Below are positions 17,935-26,574 of a stretch of DNA of 64,000 nt, piece after piece. Source of the stretch: Bradyrhizobium barranii subsp. apii (GTDB taxonomy: Bacteria; Pseudomonadota; Alphaproteobacteria; Rhizobiales; Xanthobacteraceae). Both the position numbers and the translations under genes were made by a program. Position 1 is the stretch's first letter. Each line of letters begins with the position of its first letter. The stretch lies in contig NZ_CP096255.1 of the NCBI RefSeq assembly GCF_011516635.5, forward strand, positions 7,128,501 through 7,192,500. Direction: 5' to 3'. A model generated the notes under the pieces. The model worked only from the letters and a program-made list of their open reading frames with translations, was not told the origin of the DNA and did not search any database.

Positions 17935-18157
17935 CGAACGTCCTCCGCGCAAATAATTCGCCGCAGAACTTGCTGTGCGGGGGGCCTTTCGCGACCGGCT
18001 CCGACAACAGGCTATGTCAACCGCGCTGCGTCCAAATGACCGATCCGCAGGGTTGGCTTTGTTCAATTATAGCGAGTAGTATAGTATCAATGTAGACCTA
18101 AAGTCCACGCGACAAAGCGAAGCTCGCGTTACGGGTCATCAAAGCCGGAACAACACC

Positions 18158-19360
18158 ATGTGCATGATGTGCGTGCATCGCGGCTCGGGCGTTCCCAGAC
18201 TCAAACCTCGCAAGCGCCGCCCGCTCGGCCTTGCTCAACCGCAGACCGGCGTGCAGGTGCGCGGCGTCGAGATCGTCCAGTGCGTTCAGGACGTGACGAA
18301 TTCGGTGCCGCTGGTCGCCGATAAGGCAACGCTCGTTCGCCTCTATCTTGAACCGACTTCGGTGTCGCAGCCCGGTCAGATCACCGCGGAAATTGCGTGG
18401 AGCCGGAGCGGCGGAGGCGACACGTTCCTCCCGGCCCTCAACTCGCTTCGGGTGGACCCGGGCTCGCCCTTCAGTCTCCGCGAACAGCGGGAAGACATCG
18501 ACAAGAGCCTGAACTTCCGCCTGCCGGCCGCGGCCATCGGCGCGGGCACACTCAACTTGCGCATCAGCCGCATCTTTCAGCCCGGAGGCGGCGACCTTCC
18601 GGCGGCGGCGTTCAACATCGCGCCCGTAACATTCACGGCGGCGCCGCTGCTGCGCATCCGGGTGATCGGTCTTCGATACAAAGCGGGCACGACGACCGTC
18701 ACCCCCGCTGCGGTCCACTTTTCGTATCTCAAGTCGTTTCTCAACCGCGCCTATCCTGTCGCCGCGCTCGAATGGTCCCACATGGTGGTGGACGCGGATT
18801 TTGCCGCGCCGTTCGACGACTCGACGGTCGATCTCGCCAATGCCCAGATCGCCGCGCTGCGAAGCCGCGAGGTGAGCAGCGGCGTCGACCCGCGCACGCA
18901 CTATTACGGTCTCGTCGACGACAACGCGTCCAACAACTTCATGCGAGGAAAGGCGTTCGCCATTCCGGGCACGCCCCAGCCGGACACCGTCGCTTCCGGA
19001 CCCGCGGGCGTGCCGAACGGATTTGCCGGCGATCGCGACGCGTCATACGCCGACTGGTACGGTGCTCACGAACTCGGACATACGTTCGGCCGGTTTCATC
19101 CGGGATTTCCCCCCGCCGCGCAGGACGCGAGCGATCCGACATTCCCTTATGAGAACGGCTGTATCAGCAAGCCGGACAACAAATATGTCGGTGTCGACAC
19201 CGGGGATCACGAACTCGGCTTGCCGGCCGCTGCGTTGCCGGGGCTCACATATCACGACGTGATGACCTATGCAGACAACCAGTGGCTATCGGCGTACACT
19301 TACCAGGCGATAATGACCCGGCTTTTGGAAGAGGACGCCCTCGGTCCGCCGGTCGCCTAG
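18158..19360 (+). CDS. Metzincin-like zinc metalloprotease
   Basis: This 400-residue protein has the full metzincin zinc motif HELGHTFGRFH (His304, Glu305, His308, His314) and a downstream Met-turn candidate, YHDVMTYADNQW. About 250 beta-rich residues precede the catalytic part (RGVEIVQCVQDVTNSVPLVADK…). There is no classical signal peptide. The N terminus is odd: MCMMCVHRG, three Met and two Cys in five residues. It is divergent from the small gene and LodA/LodB genes across a 223-base gap. The 19370-20008 gene follows after nine bases. It could process the oxidase or act on other cells; both are inference. Confidence 0.75.
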   Translation: MCMMCVHRGSGVPRLKPRKRRPLGLAQPQTGVQVRGVEIVQCVQDVTNSVPLVADKATLVRLYLEPTSVSQPGQITAEIAWSRSGGGDTFLPALNSLRVDPGSPFSLREQREDIDKSLNFRLPAAAIGAGTLNLRISRIFQPGGGDLPAAAFNIAPVTFTAAPLLRIRVIGLRYKAGTTTVTPAAVHFSYLKSFLNRAYPVAALEWSHMVVDADFAAPFDDSTVDLANAQIAALRSREVSSGVDPRTHYYGLVDDNASNNFMRGKAFAIPGTPQPDTVASGPAGVPNGFAGDRDASYADWYGAHELGHTFGRFHPGFPPAAQDASDPTFPYENGCISKPDNKYVGVDTGDHELGLPAAALPGLTYHDVMTYADNQWLSAYTYQAIMTRLLEEDALGPPVA

Positions 19361-19369
19361 GAGGATCCG

Positions 19370-20008
19370 ATGAAGACCGAAATCAAGACCGGATCATTCG
19401 TTCACGTCGTCGCCACCATCAACAAGACCGCTGGCGACGGCAAGATCATGTATGTGAACCCGTCGGTCTCCACCATCGCGTCGGACGCCGCCACCGACAA
19501 GGACGTGGAACTCGTGGCCTACGACGACAAAGGCAAGGAAGTTTATCGGGAGCCTGTCGTCATTCGCCGGTCGTCTGCCGAGCCCGACCGGCCGAACGAG
19601 GTCGGTCTGATTCAGGCGGACCTTCCGCGCGTGAGCGGCATGAAGTCGGTAAGCCTCCAGCTCAAGGGGAAGGAGATCAGCAGGTACGAGGCCGGGGCGG
19701 CACCTCCCGGGCCGGCCGCAGGCGCCACCTTCGGACTTGAGCTCGCCGGGGCTGCGGCAGCCAGCCGGCGACCATTAAAGATCGACCAGCTCGGCGGATT
19801 GCAGCCCGTCGCCGGCGTAACCTACTCGGTCCAGGTCAAGCCGGACAACAGGTCGACGTGGGACACGATCGCTGTGAGTCGTCCCACCCCCGAGGTGGAC
19901 GTCGATCGCAATCAGTTCGCCGGCGCCAAACGTGCCGCGGTACGCGTGTTGCGGACGACCGGATTCGACGAAGAAATCATCGCGGAAGATACGGTCGACT
20001 TGAAGTAG
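19370..20008 (+). CDS. Hypothetical beta-rich protein coupled to the metalloprotease
   Basis: A 212-residue protein, not recognised. Alternating polar and hydrophobic stretches suggest two beta domains: residues 1-110 and, after a Pro/Ala-rich linker (YEAGAAPPGPAAGATFG), residues 120-212. There is no signal peptide and no cysteine. AGGAGG stands just before its ATG, nine bases after the protease stop, so it is surely co-transcribed. It may be a chaperone, inhibitor or structural partner of the protease. Confidence 0.6.
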   Translation: MKTEIKTGSFVHVVATINKTAGDGKIMYVNPSVSTIASDAATDKDVELVAYDDKGKEVYREPVVIRRSSAEPDRPNEVGLIQADLPRVSGMKSVSLQLKGKEISRYEAGAAPPGPAAGATFGLELAGAAAASRRPLKIDQLGGLQPVAGVTYSVQVKPDNRSTWDTIAVSRPTPEVDVDRNQFAGAKRAAVRVLRTTGFDEEIIAEDTVDLK

Positions 20009-20185
20009 CCGCCCGCAAGGAGCCTGCGCGTGCTTACCGACGGCATCGCACATTGATCCCGTCGAGGTCCAGGCCGGATACGCCGTCGACGCTTGATCTA
20101 GATCAAACCCGCCGCGGCATTGCCATCCCGGAATGGTTACGGCCGCGCAGAAAGCGCCGCCCGTAAGCCAAGGAGATGATCGATC

Positions 20186-20644
20186 ATGACATCCTCGAAT
20201 TCCCTGCGTGCCTTCGTTCTCGCCGGAGCCGGCGCCCTGCTATCAGGCACAATCGCTCAGGCCGGGCCGATCCCGACGCATCTTTCGACGATGAAATCGA
20301 TGGTCGATCAGACCACCACCGAAGTGCGCTGGGTCGGCGGCTGGCGCGGCGGCTACGGCTATCGCGGCGTAGGCTGGGGCTACCGCGGCGGCTGGGGTTA
20401 TCGCGGCTACGGCTATCGCGGCCTCGGTTACGGTGTGGCCGCCGGCGCGGTCGTCGGCGGCGCAATCGCGCGGAGCGCTTATTACGGCGGCTATGGCGGG
20501 TACAACGGTGGCTACTATGGCGGTTATCCCGCCTATGGCTACGGCTACCCGGCCGCATCGTATTACGGTTATGGCGGCGGCAACTACAGCTATGGCTATG
20601 GCGGCGACAATTGCCCGCCCACCGGCAGCTACTGGGCCTACTAG
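20186..20644 (+). CDS. Secreted Gly/Tyr-rich protein
   Basis: A 152-residue protein with a signal peptide (AFVLAGAGALLSGTIAQA, cleavage near residue 26). A short linker follows, then about 100 residues made of GYGYRG, YGGYGGY and similar units. Amid the repeats lies a hydrophobic AAGAVVGGAIA segment. Such low-complexity proteins are common in Bradyrhizobium envelopes; no function is known to me. AAGGAG lies ahead of the ATG. The 177-base gap upstream contains its likely promoter. Confidence 0.7.
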   Translation: MTSSNSLRAFVLAGAGALLSGTIAQAGPIPTHLSTMKSMVDQTTTEVRWVGGWRGGYGYRGVGWGYRGGWGYRGYGYRGLGYGVAAGAVVGGAIARSAYYGGYGGYNGGYYGGYPAYGYGYPAASYYGYGGGNYSYGYGGDNCPPTGSYWAY

Positions 20645-20709
20645 CGGGAAACGTATTCGCCGCTTCGGAGGATGGCTCGCCACGGGCCGCCATTCTCCGA
20701 TGAGCCAAT

Positions 20710-21807
20710 TCACCCCTGTGCCGGCGGGACGACATACAGCGTCAGCGCAAACACCGCATAAATGAAAATCATCAGCGCGCCGACGAACCATGCCGAGCGT
20801 CCACTGGTGGTGATGAAGGTCGCCGTGACTGTTGCGATCATCACCATGGTGACGGCGCCAGGCCAGAACTGAAGGTTCATTGGCGTCGGTCCCACGACAT
20901 AACTGAGCAGCACGAGCGCGGGTGCAACGAACAGCGCGATCTGGGAGGCGCTGCCGAGCGCAATGCTGACCACCATGTCGAGGCGGTCCTTGCGCGCAGC
21001 GGCAAGGGCAACTGCAAATTCGGCAACGGCGCCAACCAGCGAAACGATGATGAACCCGACGAAAGCCGGACTCATGCCGAAGGTTTCCGCCGCCTTCTGC
21101 ACGGATTCCACGAAGATCTCGCTCACCAGCGCCACCAGCACGGTGACGGCCAGCAGCGTTCCAACGGCTAGCCCGATCGGCCAGTGAGCTTCCTCCTGCT
21201 CGCCGTGATCGGCGTTTGCGAACAATTCCTTGTGCGTCCCGAGCGAGAACCACAGGCCAAGCGCGCAAGCCGCGATCAGCAGGACTGAAATGCCGACGCT
21301 GAGCGTGTGAATGACGGACCCGTCCTGCGGCAGATGCTCGAGGTCGGCGACCGCCGATGGCGCCAGCAGGGCGACCGTTGCCATCAGCAACAGGCCGGAC
21401 GACAGCCGCGCGCCGGCACGGTTGTACTCCTGCACATGGTAGCGCAGGCCGCCGAGCAGCAGGCAGGCGCCGAGCATGAATGTCGCGTTGGTGACGATCG
21501 CGCCGGCAATCGAGGCCTTCACCAGCATGTACTCGCCTGCCCGCAGCGCCGTGATGGCGATGATCAGCTCCGTTAGATTGCCGAGCGTTGCGTTGAGCAG
21601 TCCACCCACGGCATCGCCGGTCTTGGCCGCGACCGCTTCGGTGGCGTGGCTGAGCAGCGCCGCCAGCGGCACGATCGCAAGCACGGCGAGCACGAACAGC
21701 AGCGTATGGGAATGCGGGGCGACCGCCTCCGCCACCAGCACGATGGGCACGAAGACCAGCATCCAGAGCAGAGGTGTATCCCGGATTTCCCTGAGCAGGG
21801 TTGTCAT
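20710..21807 (-). CDS. CAX-type calcium/cation-proton antiporter
   Basis: A 365-residue inner-membrane antiporter with about 11 spans. The two CaCA signature regions are present: GGLLNATLGNLTELIIAI in the first half and VGAVAEFAVALAAARKD in the second, each with the acidic residue that binds the cation. A short acidic loop (NADHGEQEEAH) divides the halves. The family exports calcium or other cations in exchange for protons. The start at ATG 21807 follows AAAGGG; upstream in-frame codons lack a ribosome site. It is convergent with the Gly/Tyr-rich gene. Confidence 0.88.
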   Translation of the reverse strand: MTTLLREIRDTPLLWMLVFVPIVLVAEAVAPHSHTLLFVLAVLAIVPLAALLSHATEAVAAKTGDAVGGLLNATLGNLTELIIAITALRAGEYMLVKASIAGAIVTNATFMLGACLLLGGLRYHVQEYNRAGARLSSGLLLMATVALLAPSAVADLEHLPQDGSVIHTLSVGISVLLIAACALGLWFSLGTHKELFANADHGEQEEAHWPIGLAVGTLLAVTVLVALVSEIFVESVQKAAETFGMSPAFVGFIIVSLVGAVAEFAVALAAARKDRLDMVVSIALGSASQIALFVAPALVLLSYVVGPTPMNLQFWPGAVTMVMIATVTATFITTSGRSAWFVGALMIFIYAVFALTLYVVPPAQG

Positions 21808-22140
21808 ATGGGCCGCCCTTTCCATGGATGCGTTGATGGAAAGGTCCGGCGGCGCCGCAGGGTGAGTCTTGATCTGGCTCAAGCTGGCCAGAGGAGACGG
21901 GCCACTGGACGTCAGGAAGCGGACGTCGCGCATGATGAGAATGCGCCCTTGTCCCCGCCCGCTGGCACGATAGCATCATGCCAGTGTTTTGCCCGACGGG
22001 TCAACGTGATCACTGTCACGAAGGTCGTCGCGACGCGCTCCGAAAATCCCTTATCGATCAAGGAGCCTTCTACTGTGCATGGGGTTGTTTTTCGAGTTTT
22101 TGTGTTGCCCCCCAAAAAAGCGAAGGACACGCAGCGCCTC
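21808..22140. other. Intergenic stretch with dispersed repeat
   Basis: These 333 bases separate the antiporter start from the end of the dehydrogenase gene. They contain the second copy of the 27-nt repeat at 21979-22005. No open frame with a ribosome site is seen. Confidence 0.5.
21979..22005. repeat. Dispersed 27-nt intergenic repeat, copy 2
   Basis: Same sequence as 13228-13254 with one base changed, and in the same orientation, although the flanking genes differ. Confidence 0.55.
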
Positions 22141-23202
22141 TCACTCCGCCTGCAAGATCTCCGCAATCGCAGCACCTGCCGCGATGGTGCCGAGCTTGCC
22201 GCCGACGTCGCGCGTCGCTCTGCCCTCGCGAAGCGCCTTCGCCACCGCGGCTTCGATCGCACGCGCCGCCTCCTCGTAGCGGACGGCGCCGGTCTTCTCG
22301 CCGTGCCAGGCCAGTAGCAACGCGGTCGACAGGATCAGCGAGACTGGGTTGGCGACGTCCTGTCCCGCGATGTCAGGCGCCGAGCCGTGCGCGGCCTGCG
22401 CCATGGCGAAGCGATCACCGACATTCAGCGAGCCGCCGAGGCCGAGGCTTCCGGAGAGCTCGGCCGTGAGATCGGACAGGATGTCGCCGAACATGTTGGT
22501 GGCGACGATGACGTCGAAGCGATCGGGGTTGCGCACGACATGCGCCATCATGGCGTCGACCAGGATGTCGTCGACTTCGAGGCCGGGATAGCCCTTTGCC
22601 GCCGCGCGGCAGATGTCGAGGAACATGCCGTCGCCGAGTTTCAGCACATTGGCCTTGTGCACGATGGTCAGATGTCTTCGCCGCTTCATTGCCAGACGGC
22701 AGGCGGCGTGCGCGATGCGCTCGCAGCAGAGGCGCGTGATCCGCCGCAGCGAGATCACGACGTCTGGCGTGACCAGCATCTCGCCATTGCCCTGCTCCAT
22801 GTTGCGGTCGGCGTAAAACCCTTCGGTGTTCTCGCGCACGACGACGAGGTCGAACTCGCCGAGCCGGCCGGGCCGCCCCGCATAGGTGCGCGCGGGCCGG
22901 ACATTGGCGTAGAGGTCGAGGCTCTTGCGAAAGTGCCTGGACGGGTTGATCTCGCCATGGGCCTCGTCCTTGAAGTCGAAGGTCGCGGTCGGCCCCAGGA
23001 TCAGGCCGTCGGCGGCGCGGACGATGTCGAGCAACTCGGCGCGCACCGTCGTGCCGAATTGTTTCAGGCTCGCATGCCCGACCGCGTGCTCCTCGAGCCG
23101 CAAGTCAAGCTGGAAGCGCTCGGAGGCCGCGCGCAGCACGCCCGATGTCGCGGTCGTGATCTCCGGTCCGATGCCGTCACCGGGCAGAACGACGATTTGC
23201 AT
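22141..23202 (-). CDS. Isocitrate/isopropylmalate-family dehydrogenase
   Basis: A 353-residue beta-decarboxylating dehydrogenase. It starts MQIVVLPGDGIGPEITTA. The substrate-binding helix VVVRENTEGFYADRN is of the type seen in tartrate and isocitrate-like members. The metal-binding DVIVATNMFGDILSDLTAE carries the conserved aspartates, and AAHGSAPDIAGQDVANP follows near the cofactor site. It oxidises a 2-hydroxy-3-carboxy acid to a 2-oxo acid using NAD(P). No leucine-pathway neighbours are present, so a catabolic or specialised substrate (for example tartrate or a malate derivative) is as likely as isopropylmalate. Confidence 0.85.
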   Translation of the reverse strand: MQIVVLPGDGIGPEITTATSGVLRAASERFQLDLRLEEHAVGHASLKQFGTTVRAELLDIVRAADGLILGPTATFDFKDEAHGEINPSRHFRKSLDLYANVRPARTYAGRPGRLGEFDLVVVRENTEGFYADRNMEQGNGEMLVTPDVVISLRRITRLCCERIAHAACRLAMKRRRHLTIVHKANVLKLGDGMFLDICRAAAKGYPGLEVDDILVDAMMAHVVRNPDRFDVIVATNMFGDILSDLTAELSGSLGLGGSLNVGDRFAMAQAAHGSAPDIAGQDVANPVSLILSTALLLAWHGEKTGAVRYEEAARAIEAAVAKALREGRATRDVGGKLGTIAAGAAIAEILQAE

Positions 23203-23373
23203 GGTGATCCCCCAAGATTGCAGCAGCTGGCGCGATCATACGCCAGCCGCCGGCCGCATCGCCTGACCTTCGCGCATACACAGCATGCAAGCATATGCCT
23301 GTGGAAGCGGCCTTCGGCGTAGTACATGCCGAAAGTCCCCTTTCACCACGCCGCCGGAGCAACGCGCCAGGCA

Positions 23374-24762
23374 ATGACAATCACGTTACCTGCCGCCGCG
23401 CGCGAGCCCGACCATCCCATTGCCGACGGCCTTCCGGCCACGCAGCGGCGCTGGGCGATCGCCGCCATCTTCACCGCGCTGGCGATGGCCTCCCTCGACA
23501 CCGCGATCGCGAATATCGCGCTGCCAGCCATTGCCGCCGATTTGCACGTCACGCCGGAGCAATCGGTCTGGGTGGTCAACGTCTACCAAATCGCGCTGGT
23601 GGCAACCCTGCTGCCGCTCGGTGCGCTCGGCGAGATCGTCGGGCACCAGCGGATCTATCTCGGCGGCCTGATCCTGTTCACCATCGCCTCGCTGTTCTGC
23701 GCGGTAGCATGGTCGCTGGACAGCCTGCTGGTCGCGCGCACGCTGCAGGGCCTGGGGGCCAGCGGCATCATGAGCGTCAACACGGCGCTGGTGCGCTTCG
23801 TCTATCCCGGCCGGATGCTCGGCCGCGGTTTTGGCCACAATGCGCTCGTGGTCGCAACCGCCTTCACTTTCGGTCCATCGATCGCCTCTGCCATCCTCGC
23901 ATTCGGCCCGTGGCCGTGGCTGTTCGCGGTCAACATCCCGTTCGGTCTTGTCGCGATCGGCATCGGCTATGCGATGCTGCCGAAGACGCCGCGCGCCGAT
24001 CACGGCTTTGATTTTCTCGGCGCGGTCCTGGCGTCCGCCTGCCTCGGCCTGTTCATCACGGGCATCGGTAGCGCCGCGCACAATCTGTCGCCTGTTATCG
24101 TGGGCATCGAGCTGATCACGGCCCTCGCACTCGGCTTCATCCTGACGCGCCGGCATGCCGACCATCCCGCGCCGATGCTGCCGATCGACCTGTTCAGCCG
24201 GCCGATGTTCGCGCTGTCGGCGGCGACCGCGGTGTGCTCGTTCGCCGTGCAGGGCCTCGCCTTCGTCTCGCTGCCGTTCTATTTCGAGGACGTGCTCGGG
24301 CGTTCGCAGGTCGAGACCGGCTTCTTCATGACGCCCTGGCCGCTGGTGGTCGGCATCATGGCGCCGATCGCGGGGCGCCTGTCCGACCGGCATGCGGTCG
24401 GCCTGCTCGGCGGCATCGGGCTCGTGCTGCTCGGCCTCGGCATGGCATTGCTCGCGATGCTTCCGTCCAATCCTGCCATCCCCGACATCATCTGGCGGAT
24501 GGTGATCTGCGGCATGGGGTTCGGCTTCTTCCAGGCGCCGAACATGAAGGCCGTGATGTCGAGCGCGCCGCCGCACCGCAGCGGCAGCGCCTCCGGCATC
24601 GTCGCCACCGCGCGGCTGACAGGGCAAACGACGGGAGCCGCACTCGCGGCGCTCTGCTTCGCGCTGGCCGGTCACGATGGTGCGACCGTCGCGCTGGCGC
24701 TCGGCGCCGGCTTCGCCGCGCTCGGCAGCGTGATGAGCTTCCTGCGGCTGGCGGTGAAGTAA
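23374..24762 (+). CDS. MFS transporter, DHA2 (14-span) drug exporter type
   Basis: About 462 residues, with 14 predicted hydrophobic spans and the DHA2 features MASLDTAIANIALPAIAADL in span 1, WVVNVYQIALVATLLPLG in span 2, and GLGASGIMSVNTALVR in the motif C region. Members expel toxic compounds using the proton gradient. The start is uncertain: ATG at 23374 gives a normal N-terminal tail, ATG at 23326 adds 16 residues, and neither has a clear ribosome site. It ends only four bases from the convergent radical SAM gene. Confidence 0.87.
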   Translation: MTITLPAAAREPDHPIADGLPATQRRWAIAAIFTALAMASLDTAIANIALPAIAADLHVTPEQSVWVVNVYQIALVATLLPLGALGEIVGHQRIYLGGLILFTIASLFCAVAWSLDSLLVARTLQGLGASGIMSVNTALVRFVYPGRMLGRGFGHNALVVATAFTFGPSIASAILAFGPWPWLFAVNIPFGLVAIGIGYAMLPKTPRADHGFDFLGAVLASACLGLFITGIGSAAHNLSPVIVGIELITALALGFILTRRHADHPAPMLPIDLFSRPMFALSAATAVCSFAVQGLAFVSLPFYFEDVLGRSQVETGFFMTPWPLVVGIMAPIAGRLSDRHAVGLLGGIGLVLLGLGMALLAMLPSNPAIPDIIWRMVICGMGFGFFQAPNMKAVMSSAPPHRSGSASGIVATARLTGQTTGAALAALCFALAGHDGATVALALGAGFAALGSVMSFLRLAVK

Positions 24763-24766
24763 GCCT

Positions 24767-26389
24767 TCAGGCCAGGTGCCGGGCTGCGGTGGTGTCGAGC
24801 GTCGCAGCGGTCGGGATGACCGTCTCGTCATCGAGCGCAGCGAGGCGCCCGTCGATGGCTTCGATGACCTTGCGCGAGAACGGCCCGAGATGCGCATAGG
24901 CGGCAATCATCTGCACCGCGATCCGTGCCGATGACGTGTCGCGCTTGGCGCAGTTCATGAAGGTCTGCCACAGCGGCCCGCGCGCTTCGGGAAGGGCGGT
25001 GACAACGCGGTGCACCGTCTCCATCGCCCCGACCCGCGAGCGGATGTCGCCCTCGGCGAGCTCGGGGCGCTGCCTGGATCGGTCGAGCAGCGTCATCAGG
25101 CGGTCGACGCGTCCTGCGTAGGCGGCGGGGCTGTAGATGTGCTCCAGCACCCGCTTGTAGTCCGTCAGGATGTCGCGCAACGGGCGGACCGGATCGAAGT
25201 TGATGCCGTCCGTGCACTGATCGGCGCCGATGGTCGGCGCCAGATCGTGGCCCGGATGCAGCCGGCCTTCACGCTCGAGTCGGCGCGTGAGCTGCGTGTT
25301 CGGCAACGCATAGAGCAGGCCGACCATGGCGACGGGAATCGCGGCCTCCTCGATGAAATCGATCATCGCTTCCGCCATCGAGACCTTCTCGGTGTCGAAG
25401 CCGACGATGAAGCCCGCGGTGACGAGCATGCCGGCGGCATAGATCTTGTGGATGCTCTCGGCGATGTTGCGCCGCGTGTTCTGCTTCTTCCGCATCGCGA
25501 CCAGCGTTGCAGGGTCCGGACTTTCGATGCCAACGAAGATGCCGAAGAAATTGGCCGCGCCCATCAGCTCCAATAGCTCGGGATCGTCGGCCAGGTTGAC
25601 CGAGGCCTCGGTGGACAATTCGAAGGGATAGCCGTGCGCGCGCTGCCATTCGGCGAGCTGGGGCAGGAACTGCCGCAGCGACTTCTTGTTGCCGATGAAA
25701 TTGTCGTCGACGAAGTCGAGATGGCCGCGGTAGCCCATCCGGTAGAGCGTCTCGAGCTCGACGAACATCTGCTCGACCGTCTTGGTGCGCGGCACACGGC
25801 CGTAGAGCTCGATGATGTCGCAGAACTCGCAGGTGAACGGACAGCCGCGCGAATACTGCACACCGAGGTAGAGATAGTCCTCGAACTTCAGGAGATCGAA
25901 GCGTGGCACCGGCGTCTTTGTTACGTCGGCCTGGAATTTCGGCGCAGTGAAGACGCCGGAGCGGGCCCCGCTTTCCCAGGCCGCGATGAACTCGTCGATG
26001 ACGCTTTCGGCCTCGCCGAGCACCCGGAAGTCGGCCCGTTCGTAGACATGGGGGCTCGACGTCGGATCGGGTCCGCCGACGACCACCGGCTTGCCGGCGG
26101 CGCGGCAGAGTTCGATCAGGCGCAGCGTATCGGCCTGCTGCGGCAGCATGCCGCCGGTGAACACGACATCGGCCCAGGCGAGATCCTCGTCACCAAGGGG
26201 CTGGGTGTTGCAGTCGATCAGCCGGACCGTCCAGTCCTTCGGCAGCATCGCGGCCACCGTGATCAGGCCGAGGGGGGCCGCGGGTCGCTTCACACCCATC
26301 AGCTCGCAGGATTCGCCAAAGCTCCAGAACGACTCCGCCAAGAACAGCGGATAGAGCATCAATACGTTGCAGCGCTGCGGTACGTTCAT
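24767..26389 (-). CDS. B12-binding radical SAM protein (HpnP-like, DUF4070 type)
   Basis: About 540 residues in three parts. The N-terminal cobalamin-binding region (to about 150) includes VVVGGPDPTSSPHVYERADF. The radical SAM core carries the cluster motif CPFTCEFC within YSRGCPFTCEFCDIIELYGR. The C-terminal helical region is of the type found in hopanoid C2-methylase HpnP. The core also holds FVDDNFIGNKKSLRQFLPQL, close to HpnP. It probably methylates an unactivated carbon. The ATG at 26389 follows AAGGGA by five bases. A 185-base gap separates it from the HExxH gene of the RiPP-like operon upstream, so membership of that operon is possible but not shown. Confidence 0.85.
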   Translation of the reverse strand: MNVPQRCNVLMLYPLFLAESFWSFGESCELMGVKRPAAPLGLITVAAMLPKDWTVRLIDCNTQPLGDEDLAWADVVFTGGMLPQQADTLRLIELCRAAGKPVVVGGPDPTSSPHVYERADFRVLGEAESVIDEFIAAWESGARSGVFTAPKFQADVTKTPVPRFDLLKFEDYLYLGVQYSRGCPFTCEFCDIIELYGRVPRTKTVEQMFVELETLYRMGYRGHLDFVDDNFIGNKKSLRQFLPQLAEWQRAHGYPFELSTEASVNLADDPELLELMGAANFFGIFVGIESPDPATLVAMRKKQNTRRNIAESIHKIYAAGMLVTAGFIVGFDTEKVSMAEAMIDFIEEAAIPVAMVGLLYALPNTQLTRRLEREGRLHPGHDLAPTIGADQCTDGINFDPVRPLRDILTDYKRVLEHIYSPAAYAGRVDRLMTLLDRSRQRPELAEGDIRSRVGAMETVHRVVTALPEARGPLWQTFMNCAKRDTSSARIAVQMIAAYAHLGPFSRKVIEAIDGRLAALDDETVIPTAATLDTTAARHLA

Positions 26390-26574
26390 GGAATCCCTTT
26401 TTGCTTCGTCCCAGTGTACCAGAGCGCGTTCGTCTTGCACCCCGGTAAAAAGGACAAACTGTCGCCGCAATGCAGCGCCGATCGGCCGTGGAACCGGCAT
26501 TCACAGCCGAAAGTCGCCTCAAACCGCGTAGCTGGCGTTTAGGGCTGGAACCCGGTCCTGGGCAGAGCGGGCAA

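Noticed and set aside
18060..18110. AT-richer stretch upstream of the metalloprotease as a promoter with defined boxes
   Set aside because: Several weak TATAGT-like strings exist but none pairs with a -35 box at 16-18 bases, so no promoter was annotated.
20243..21979. Minus-strand frame of 578 codons spanning the antiporter and the Gly/Tyr-rich gene
   Set aside because: It runs out of frame through the antiporter and antisense through the repeat-rich gene; the two real genes explain the sequence.
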